Positions 12,301-24,000 of a stretch of DNA of 64,000 bases are shown here, in pieces. Every line of letters starts with the position of its first letter. The first letter of the stretch is position 1. Under the pieces are notes generated by a model, which was not told the origin of the DNA, did not search any database, and saw only the letters and a program-made list of their open reading frames with translations. The DNA comes from Nilaparvata lugens (taxonomy: Eukaryota > Arthropoda > Insecta > Hemiptera > Delphacidae). The stretch lies in contig NC_052505.1 in NCBI RefSeq assembly GCF_014356525.2, forward strand, positions 6,485,171-6,549,170, in the 5' to 3' direction. The position numbers and the translations under genes are program-made.

Positions 12301-15300
12301 TGAAGGTCATGAATCAGCCCTACGTGGAGTTTTCAATTATGAACAACAGAAAATAAGAACAATGTAAGTGAAAACATTTATCCGCATTTCAATAAACTGC
12401 CTCAATCGTTGAAAAAATAGGAGCAGTCTGGAATTTTTCATATGCCATGAGTGAAAGCATTAATATACCGTATTCAGTAGATGTTTTTCAAGGTATATTT
12501 TAGTTCAATTACACCAACGAAATTCCGTGATGAATATGTAGCTAGAATATTATAACCGAGGTGATCATGTAAATTTCTACCTCTCGATCTTGAAAACATT
12601 GATGAGATTTCCGTGACTAGTGTAAATAAGAAGTTTTTAGTACTGCAGCTTCTCGAACTTTAGTGTACCCCGTATCGCGTTTAAAGTCCTAATGATTTAT
12701 ATCAAGTGATTACATCCATTAGATGCAGCTACACTGAATACACATCAGTGCAGTAATTTATTCTATTGATAGGTGGCTACCAGTGCAGCCAATCAGTGTT
12801 GAAGGAGGACAAGGGTGGTGAGTGGTGAGCCGGCTACATCCGTTGAGTAGAGTAGGCCAAACCGTCCATCATCAGCGTCAGGATACATCGTTCGATGAAA
12901 CTCATAAAAGCTGTATAGCTCCTAGGCTGGGTGCTTCAGAAGATGTAGCGCATGTGCTAAGGCATTTTATTTTAAAATTTCACCATCATAAGCATCTAAT
13001 ACCATCTTCGGGCCCAGACTTCTTAGCAAGAAGGCTACGGTTCTGCGTCATTTGTCAAACGCGATTTCTTCGTCGAGGTGAAGTTTTCAAGAACTGTAAA
13101 ATGATAAGAGAAACTGGGTAGGATAGGAGAAAAGCTAAAAGGGTCAGATGTAGGCAGTTTATAGGGGGCGTTACAATATAATAATAATGCTGAGAAATGA
13201 TGACACCTCTCTGTACAAAATGTACTAATACATAAGAACAGTGTTTCTTGTAGTGGTGAGGTGTGAGGGGGGGGATTTTATTTATACACACAAATTGCTA
13301 GCGGAAGTTTCAGCGATGTAAAGAAGCCGCTAGTTATAAATTCAGTATTTACTCCCCTTCCTTGCCATGCCATGTCTGTACTCTAATCAACGTAACGAAA
13401 TACCGTTCCGAGCCTAATTAGCATAAACGTTTATCGTGTATGTAGTGGAGTCGTGCCTCAAAAATTGTTTGCAATTTGCAATATACTGTGGCATTTTCTT
13501 GTGACGCACTGTGTAGCAGCACCCTGCTCCTTCAGTCTCCTACTTACAACAGATTTCCGAATCTACTTTTCTCCTTGTTTTTGTAGAATTTTATTATCGA
13601 CTTCGGTATTTATTCTCCTGTTCTTTTCGTGTAATACTCTTCTTTTTTCATGTATGCATATGAAACTGCAACATTTATTGCTTCTAAGTTCCTACTCTAA
13701 GTTTATTTGTAATCTGTTAGATCCTGGAACTGATTCTTAATCCGATTTCTCCTAAATGATCATAATGCTGTGAAGAAGGTTGAAGATTTCATTTATTATT
13801 ACATTTATTCATAATTGAAATAATGCATACTAGATACTAGTTTTATTTTTCCTTCCTTATCTTTCAATACCCTAAGGTCACCACACGTTTATTATGGTTG
13901 AACATTCTTCTGTCTCTTTCATTATTCTCTAATTTGAGTATCCACTCATCATCGATAGCGTTCTTCACTGAAATAAATATGATATATAGATTTCTTATAT
14001 ATTATCGTCTCTAGTATTCTATTCATGAGAAACTTTCGCCTTAAAATTCTGCCAAGGAAAAGATTATTTTTCCACTGCTTCATAATCCAATCCTTATTCA
14101 TTCTAATCACTTGTTAAATTTTATTTTGTGCTGAACTCTATCTATTTAACCAATTTAAATGATCCTTTTCACTCTCAATTTCCCTTCTCCTTGCGAACTA
14201 TTTGCTTTCTCGCTTCTCACCAAGAATTATTTTGATTAATAGTAATTCCATCTAGACATTTCATTACATTTTCTCGCTGGATGTGAGGTGTCCTTCACTG
14301 GTCACTTGAGTCCCATCCGTCTACCCTATAAAATTTGAGAAGTAACCGTATGCAACCCCAAAATTAGCTTCATGTCGGTATAAGATTTCAAAAGAAAAAG
14401 ATTTCACTTGTGAACATAATATGGCTCTCATGATGATATCAAGTGACCATGAATGACCATGGGTGTGAGAGAGAGCATAGCTTACATGTGAATGTTATGA
14501 GACACTACAAGAAGTGTACTTTACAGACTTTCGTCTTGTTACGGCTCTTCCTGTGAAAGGTTTGTGTGACAGCCGGTATCAAATTATAATTATTTAATAC
14601 TCTGTCCAATCTAATAGATATATTTTTTCTAGCTAGTGATAGATGAATATCGAATTCTCCACATCCTATCAATGAACACACATCACACAAAAACATTATA
14701 TCATGAAAGAGTAGACGAGGTTTCTAGTCCTTATTAATTATTACTATACTGGAAATTTTTCACTTGATTCTTGGGAGAATTCAGTTAGATCCACTCATGA
14801 AGGCTTCTATAGATTTTTTCAGCAATAGATCTTCTAATCTGAAAGTTATAATTCTTATAGAATCAATGAATTTAAGATTCATTGATAGAAAAAGCTAATT
14901 AAAAATATTTCTTCAACAATTTGAAAGTGAACGTTTCCTTTAACCTTCTATGATTGATTGGTTCAAATTAATTGGGCCTACCAAACTTCTTGCTTTGTTT
15001 ATTTTTCTTGCAGGTGTTCAAAAACTACTTGAAAATGATTAAGAGTTTCCAAAAATGTTGAAACTAGTTTAGAACTTTCTGTTTCATTGTATATTTAGAC
15101 AAACATGAACAATTAAAATTCCATATACGGGTATCCTTTTCGTTACATCCTTTGACGAAAACATATTCTCATTGACCCAGTTGTTCAGTTTATTTGTTTT
15201 CACGTTCTCCGTTTGTTAATTAATTTGATTCTGAATTGCGCTCTGGTTTCAACATAGAAGACACAGCCAACCTAATTCCTTCATGTCGAAGCTACAAATA

Positions 15301-15394
15301 CATTAGAAAACTAGATTTCAACTGTTGAAAGCCATTGCGGTATTGTTTATTTTACTCTTGACTTTTGTTGCCCTAATCACTGCGACACCATAGG

Positions 15395-15452
<58 letters not shown>

Positions 15453-18400
15453 ATATTATATATATATATATATTATATCTCCATCGTAATATTAAAAATC
15501 ATCAGCAAAGACAATCATGATATGAATTCTTTGAAAACAGTTATAATATATTTGATAACGATTTTTCACATTTTGGAACAACAGCCTTGTCCTACTAATT
15601 TGATTATGGTGGCGCTACATTACACACACACATGGTAGATTTTGGTCATTTCTGTACAAGCGACATTTTGAGTTATGGAAATCCGTTTTTTTTTACCTTT
15701 CTTTAAAATTTATACTCCATGCCATCTTTCAGATCTCTCAAGGAAGACTGAACGTTCATCACCCAAAATGCCAACCAACCCACACCAAATGTTTGAATTT
15801 TATGCGGGCTCCAAGGTCCCTCATTATCTTCCAAGGCCAATCTTTATTATTAGTGTTGACTTTTATTTGACAGTATCTCAATTGATACAAATCTTGATGC
15901 AACATATCCCAGCTACGATCAAGTATTTGGTTCATGTATTGAAACGAAATTTAATTGGGTTGGGAGGAAAACCCGAGAGGGTATCTTCGCCAATGAAAAT
16001 CATACGCGTTAATGGAAAATTGATTCTCGAGTTATGAAAATTCATAAACCTGAAGAAAACTCACACATTTTCACAAGTAGCTGCAAACTTTCGAGATTGC
16101 ATTTCCAGATTTTCTCATCCCCCAATATTTCAAACATTCTGTGAATTGTACACTCATTGTTTAGAGTTATTATTATTCTCACCAAAAATGGTTGAATTTT
16201 AAACTCAAAATAGGGCAACACATTAAGAAATTAATGATTGTTAACTAGAAGTCATCATGAAATCATGATTTGGAAGTATGATCTATACCAAGTTTATATG
16301 AGAACTATACAAGTATTGTATATATGGTGATTAGGTCGTAATAATAATCATCATCTAATAATAATAATTAAAAGTGTATGTTTAACAGTGATTTGTACAC
16401 TAGATACATATTTGTAGTCAATGATTGTCAGTTGGTTGGAGAGAAACATCGAGTGATGGCTAGAAAGATACTTGACTGCTTCGGCCAATTGAACCTAGCT
16501 TGAGGCTTGTTCAACTCAACTACAGAAAACTTACAAGTAGATGAGAACACGTTTTCAACGTTAGCTGCCGATTTGCTTCTATATATTGCTCTCAACTACC
16601 AGCCAGCTCAACAGACCATAAATCACAACTTGCTTCTCTACCGTTTTTAGAAGTGTTCATCTTTAGGCGAGTTCGCTTTGCACTGATTCTCGTCCCGTCT
16701 ACTCTGAATCACTTCACAAGCTTATCCATTCATTCTATAGTGTAGTATCGAGTATTTCCATGAAATAACATACTTCCTTAATATTCTGATTCCTTCCTTG
16801 AAACAAGAAAGATTGAATTTTGAGTACCTTAATTCAAATTTCAACATCGTCTCTGTAACGATGAAAAAAATCATTTAATCGTACAGGTATAGGTCAAACT
16901 TGACTACATATTAGTAAAATGATAGGAATTATTCGTCACTCTGTTCCATGTTCCTTCCTGGAACTTATTCGTCACTCTGTTCCTTCCTGGAGCTGTAAAA
17001 TGTAATGAAAAATATCCTATGAGGACGTTGAATTGAAATTAATTTTTTCGTCGTTGATATGATTGAACAATGCTTATGATTCTTGTTTGTTTGCGAAAAC
17101 CAACTCTCTTAAATCTATATATATATAAATCTATTTGAAACATTATTCGATAGCATGAGATTGTTTATATCCCAATGGAATGGTAGATTAAATTTATTGA
17201 TACCAATCTGTGAAAGATATCACTATAAATTGTATTTTCTAGATTTTGAGTAAATTATACTTCCAGACAAAAATCAATTATTTGATTGGTTGTTTTTGGT
17301 AAACTTTCATTATATGATATGAGAATTTGAGGCGCGGCTTCAGTTAGTGTTTCTATTTGAAAATGAGATGTAATTGGAGACGCGTTTTCTGGAGAAGATA
17401 GAGATGGGTGCGCCAGGTCATTGGCCAGCTCTCTTCTTCACTTCTCCAGCAGCTTTCTCTCTCTCACTCTGTGGTCCTGGAGCGAAACGCTGGACAGTCC
17501 ATTTTTAATCCATATACGGCAGTGCGTCTGTTACTCACAAATTCGTACCGTTCGATCCGAACCGCCCCCACCCCCACCCTTCACCTCGCCACCACATCCC
17601 TACCCAATTATCATCATTAGCCACCAAAAAAGAAGTGAAGGTAGAAGCCGGCTGTTTTCCTATATAACCGAAGTGACAGGTTGGATTAGGGCTGGTCGGC
17701 TCGGATTGACTCTTATCACAAAAATTCCTTGGGGCGCTTATTTTGACTTTAATAAGCCCAATTTTATCGACTACGTTGCACATAATTATAATACTCTCCT
17801 GGTGATGTAATTTCTTTAATTTTCAGCAAATAACAAGTGGATAGCCCTTTTTAACATGTAGTCAATGTCAAGGGTATAATAGTTATCATATCTTATTATG
17901 TTAATTCAAATTTGAAAAGTAGATTCCTCTCTTTTTGCTCTTGAATGTAGGGTTTTGAGCTCCTAGAACCACAGGATTGAATAAAACATATCCATTCTAA
18001 TGGCGTGAATTCCTGATATTATTTCATTCATCTCAACTTGAAGACTTGATGGAATATATATATTCATTCTAATATATTGAAGCTTCCCACTAAATGCATA
18101 CTATATTACGAAATGGCAAAGGGAAGATTCGTGTAGATGGACAAAGCATCTATCAAAACTCACAATCTCAAGAGAATACAATATTACTATTATATGATAG
18201 TACCGCCTATTGAAGGAAATTTATTTTATCTGCTGTTCAAATCGGAAACCTGATAATGGAAACGAGGATTGGCCGCTTGTAGTTCTATCTTTGTTTATTA
18301 TTTCTCATTCTGATAATAACCAGACATGTGTGTGCTACTTAAGCGTGATTTCTTTGTTCGATAATTACGATAAATAATAATTGAGAAACTTATCTCGATT

Positions 18401-20958
18401 GTTCAGTTATCTCATGTATTTGGAAAGTTGGATAGTGTGGGTTGAGAAGTGATTTGATTAGCCCGTTCATGTTAGTGCTGTGTCTCAAGTATGGCCAGCA
18501 TACGTATATGCGGATTTAGAATGCCTCTCCACATACTTCTTCCATTATCAGTGATTGTATTTTGCTGGTCAGGTTGTTTCTGTCTGAAACACGTGGGAAC
18601 TCGTTCGCCTGAGCGCTGAGCCCCAATATTGACTTATCTGATTAAGCCATAATCCGCGGACACAAGTTGACCAGTTGACGTATCCTGTACAAAACGGCTC
18701 TTAATAGATTTGAGGCGTTGCCCGTTGCCTTTTGCTATTCTATTCAACGTGCCTTTTTTATCCAAAGACCTTATCTGTTTGTTTCGTGTTCGACGTTAAT
18801 GTACAATTTTTATCTTGAGTGTTTGTTGTTCGTTTTTTCAGCTCATATTATAATTCTGAGCTCAACATTCTTTTTAATATGCATAGATCTCCAGCAACAA
18901 AATGAAATGAAAAGATTCGTTCGTGTTGTTTTCGAAGATTAAAGAAGCAACAATAATCAACTCAATAACGTTATTTCCACAGAATGTGACAGATAAGAGA
19001 TTTTATTATGAACTTAAACTAATTTTTATGTTCGTGAAGTGATAAGTGATGAAGATTGGTCTAGTCTAGCAAGGTATGATGCAAGTCTTCAGAAATCTCT
19101 TACCCCATAATTTAAAAAAGGTTATGAATAAGTAAGTGAAGTTACAACAAAGTAAACTTAATTGGAGATAAACAATGTCTATTAAATTCATACAATACAC
19201 AGAAAAACATAAACTGAATCATCAACATCTGTATTACTTGTATTATGAATACTGTGTCACATCTTCTCTTGTTCCTCGAATAGTATTTCAATAAAATAAA
19301 AGCTCATCTTAATGCTTCTTATTTTTCCCTAGCAATTCTAGCTGATCACTAGCATTCGTAAAGTGAGAAATCTGGTAGTTCTCACTGGATTTCGGCTTTT
19401 CCATGTTAAATCGCGAACCAACCACAAGATGAAAGACAAGAGAAATGACATAGTGATATTTTTCAGCTCCTCTTCCCTATCTTAAAATACGATTCATTTA
19501 TTTATTCATAATAAATCATTAGACCACCGGACGTCATGCTACATGGCTGAAGATTATTATGATACTGACTAGGAGCCTATCCTCTGGAACAACTCCAATG
19601 CTTCGTGTCCGTTATGATATATTGGTCCTTAGATGGAATAATACGAACGATTTATCCTAATCGCCTCGCTATGCCTGTTCATTTATTGCGACTGCTTCAG
19701 GCTTCTTCATCCTTCTCTCCTCTCCTCTCCTCTTCACTACCCTCGTTTTCTCTTCTCTCTCTCTCTCGTCCTCCACCGACCATTCAGCCACTCTCTTTAC
19801 TGCGAAGATCAGTAGCCGTGATTATTCTCTAGGTATTTAGTTCGGTATTCTTCGTCCTAAGTATCAAATTGATTGGCGATAAATTTGAAATTTATAGTAA
19901 CTCCTGATGGGTATTAGGTAGGAAGAGCGGCTGCTGCTCCATGTGATCTTGATCCTGCAATAATTCTCCCAAGCACTTAACTGCACTCCAGGGCTGTGTT
20001 TGCTTAATTTGAAGAATAGACTGGAAGTACTCCAAGTTCCATTTAGATAATAAATGTGTTGTCGTTTTTGCTAGATGTTCATTACGAAGTAGTCTATGTC
20101 GAATCAAACCACTTGGTAGTACTACTTTTGTTCAACTACAAATTCAAGTACAGTAGTTGCGAGTAAAATCAACTCATATTTACAAGGATGCTTTAAAAAA
20201 ATACACACAGCTATTATAGCTGTTTGCACAGTCGAAGCTTAAACTGAATTCAATCAGCTGGTGGCTTAAACTAAAAATGGACCACATTATAACGAACGAG
20301 ACTTGATATGGATTAAGTTTAAAATGAAATTCAGTTCAAATTGTCACTGTGCAAACGGCCCTAAAGCATATATTATTATCTGCATAATTCTGTCATTCAA
20401 ACATAAAATTATCCTCCAACATACGGTCTTTAGAAAATAACTAGAATAAAATCGATCTTACATACTTGAATATTTTAACAAGGCTTCACTTATCCTCGAA
20501 GTGCGTCCAAACAGTTCTCTTCTCGATAACTTTGTTTCATTACATGGAAAAATATCCATTTTAAAGTCCACTGCATGTTTTTCATTGTTATAGCTGTGTG
20601 TAATTGTAAAGAAAAATGTTCTATTTATTTTTCAATTACCTCTCTTTATCTTGTTCTTCTTCTTTTGCTCTCATCCCCTCTCCACTATTCTCCATTACAA
20701 AGATATCATTATATTACCGTTATAATCATCTCTATCATTTATTTTATTTATTCATTTATCGTTTTCAATTTATATATTGATAGATACAATATCATTCTCA
20801 ACTATGAATGATAATAATCATAATCATTATCACCATCATCATCTTCATCATCATCATCATAAACATCATTATTATCAAAAAAGTTTTCTCTTTATTTTTC
20901 ACTTGCATATTAAGTTCAGTACAGTGTCTTCTTCTTCATTTAGATAATTCATCATCAC

Positions 20959-21018
<60 letters not shown>

Positions 21019-24000
21019 TGCCACCATCAACATCATAACCACCTTCATCATCTTGATCAAGAAAGCTTTCTCTTCATTTTTCACTTGCATATTTTGTAGT
21101 TCAGTGCAGCGTCTTCTTCTTAATTTATCTAATTGTGTTTGTTGATGTTTGTTTGTTGCAGAGTGTTGTGATGCTGATGTTCAGAGAGGAGAAGAGCCCT
21201 GAGGACGAGATCAAGGCGTGGCAGTTCTGGCATGGCCGGCAGCACAGTGTCAAACAGAGAATATTGGACGCAGGTATAGGTCGGGCATCATTCTTATTAT
21301 TATTAGGTCTACTCATTGCATCTGCATGTTGCATGGATGTTCATTAATCATTGCTCAAGTTCCTCGATCTGAAGATAGACATGCATTGTTCAGTCTTCTA
21401 GTCTGAAACTTATTATTAGAAAGATTTTCGAGAAAGACTCTAGTTTAATTGATTAATTTGATTAAATATCTAATTAGAAAGACTCTAGTTTCGAGAGTTT
21501 CTTTCAATAATTTTACTCTACCGCCACTTGTTAGTTTCATTCCGAGATATATATCATCTCTCAATTTTAAGCAGAAATTTTAATACTAAAGTTCTGTCTT
21601 TCTGAATAGAATATAATGAATTCTCATTTGATGAAATTTGGCAGTGATGTCCATTTTACCATTGAATCACTCAATCTTGCTGAGTATTGCAATTTATAAA
21701 GTGTATGAAAACATAAAATGATAAGGTATATCACTACAGTAATAATAAAGTATATCATTATAGCTGCAACAAAGTTTATTTTTCGTTGGAAGAATAGTAT
21801 CAATCAATATAATTTTTATTCAATTTACAATATTAGAACACAATTTAGAAGATTATAAAATATGATTGTATTTTTTTATTTATTTATTTATTATTTTACA
21901 AAGGCGACTTCCTAGAAGTATTTTAAGCCTAGGTGATGATGATGATTGTGATGAATGATAATACAATGAAGGTGGAGTTATGAATTATTAAAAATTATAG
22001 GTTATGCTATCCACTTGAGTTGATTTGAGTCCACTTTTCAGTCCAGAAATAAATAAAATAAAAATTTTGAATCTGATTTGATTAAAAAACGAATATAATA
22101 GAATGATTAAATTCAATAAATTCTAAGAACTTGAAGATATTGAGTATAGTTAGTGATAGTGGATTCTGCGTTCTATAAGCCTCGTATCTGCTGCAATTAA
22201 TATACAGCTTATGAATAAAGACCAGAATTATAGAGCTTCAACTAGTATAATCTACTGAATATGACTCTTCTTTCTCCTCATAGCATGTATACGATTGGAC
22301 ATTGGCAAGGATATTGTAAGAGCTTTGCAAGCAGTGTTTGTGTGTTTGTGATAGAATCGCTCTGTGAGTGGGATTTAATATCGAAAGATGCGGGTACTTG
22401 TCGATTCAGTTCGAGTTGACTGTTGACCGTTGACCGTTAGCAGAAAGAGAGCGCGATTTAGTGCGTGAAAATGTAAGGAGTGAGAGTGAGATAATTGCAA
22501 CTCGACGTATGAAATTTGTAATTGATAATACAAAGTGTTGGGAGCCTGGCTGGTCGTGTTGAGTCGTTTAGGTACGCGCAAAGTCTCGCTGAATATTGGG
22601 TTACGGAGTGGACGCCTCTAATAGCTACTCTGTTCAACAGCCAACATTTCAAGTTACGACCCACGCTCAGGAAAAACGCAAACCATTCTTTTGTAGGGTA
22701 ATAGAAGGCAAACAAGTGATAGGAGCGATGTATCGGGCTGGAAATCGGTGCAAAATAATGTAAGAACAGGCTTGATTGCAAGTGACAAGATAATGTATGG
22801 TGTCTTCACAATTCAATGAAAAGGAAATATTTTGGATATGATTCTATCAAGTTTCCGTATAAGATTTACTCTTCATTACCTATCAGTTCCCCCAAAATAT
22901 ATTTTTCCTACAGTTACGTTGAAAAGTGTCCATTGCTGCACTGATTACAGAACGCAAAGAATCACTTTTCCGCTCTAGTGCGGGAAAAATTTTTCTGCAC
23001 TCCAAATTTGCAACATGGCAACGCAAAATACTTAGTAGGTTATATGGAGCAACAGTGCAGCAAAATCAAAATGAAGTTGGTAACAGTGACTGCTGTGGCT
23101 GCTATAGTGAGCAGAGGTGCAACCAAGCACAACGCGCTAATTATTATTCATTATATAAATAACCAAGGACAACGAGGACTTTAGGATTTTAGGATTAAGG
23201 TTTTTATCAATAATAAAATTACACAGAAAAACATTTGATGCATTTCAGGCAATTTTACCCATAATTACCCACTTTTCATATTCAATGGTAACTGTAGGAA
23301 AAACTTAATGTGAAATACGTGCGCAAAGTTCCTCTGCTGCACTCAAGAAACCATTCCGCCCTCGCCTACGGCTCGGGCGTAAACGTTTCTTTCGGTGCAG
23401 CAAACTGTCACTTTGCGCACTAGTTGCACAAATAACTATTCTTAAATTCTTACTAGTAATTCCTAGAATTGTCCATGTAGTCCGCGGAATTGTCCATGCA
23501 GCTAGAGATAGGGTGAAGCTAGCCATGAAGAAAAAATATTGTATATAAAATATATGGTTATTTCGCATGTATATTAATTTTCTCAAACTATTCAAATGTG
23601 TCCCACAGCGATAGTTGTTCTTCACATGTTCAATAATGAATAACTAGGACAGGAGGAAGACCCCAGACCGTTCACAAGACTTGGGGGCTGATGTGACATG
23701 AGTCAAAATATTTTTGAAGATTGCTTCAATGCTGTCAAATAGAAAATTGAGTGAAGAAGAGCGGTTGGGGGAGTATGATGAGCTGAGGTATTCTGTTGTG
23801 GGAGTACACTTGACCACTCAGGTGTGCACTAATGTAGTGTTGACTCTCTCAGGCGACTCAAGTAACAAAAGCCGCTAGACGTCTTCAATTTCTGTTCTCC
23901 TCTCCTTATTTCTCTTACTCTCCCTCTCTGTTCCCACACAAATAATCTGAGAATATTTTGAAACTGAAACTGACCCGCCATGAGATAGCTTAGCAACGTA

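Larger units (their letters stand above)
7509..21161 (+). other. grh intron 2 of window (13,653 bp)
   Basis: This phase 0 intron contains a promoter-like block at 9120-9270, a GA-rich tract at 9280-9680, a 200-bp tandem duplication at 9875-10277, a moderately GC-rich stretch at 12640-13110, a TA microsatellite at 15399-15478, a CpG-containing block at 17390-17720, a foldback element at 20217-20364 and an ATC repeat within a duplicated segment next to exon 3. The 120-codon open frame at 15675-16037 is not recognised as any family. Confidence 0.85.

Noticed and set aside
20808..21090. Poly-Ser and poly-Met open frames on both strands
   Set aside because: Both are read from the ATC microsatellite.
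22926..23162. Open frame shared by both 540-bp elements (also at 32083-32304)
   Set aside because: Starts with GTG, has no recognisable domain, and is conserved only as far as the whole repeat is; the internal block swap changes its C-terminus.
22899..23440. Helitron explanation for the 540-bp element
   Set aside because: There is a hairpin followed by CTAG near the right end, but both copies stay identical for about 17 bases beyond it and the left end lacks a clear TC start next to an A, so the boundaries do not fit.
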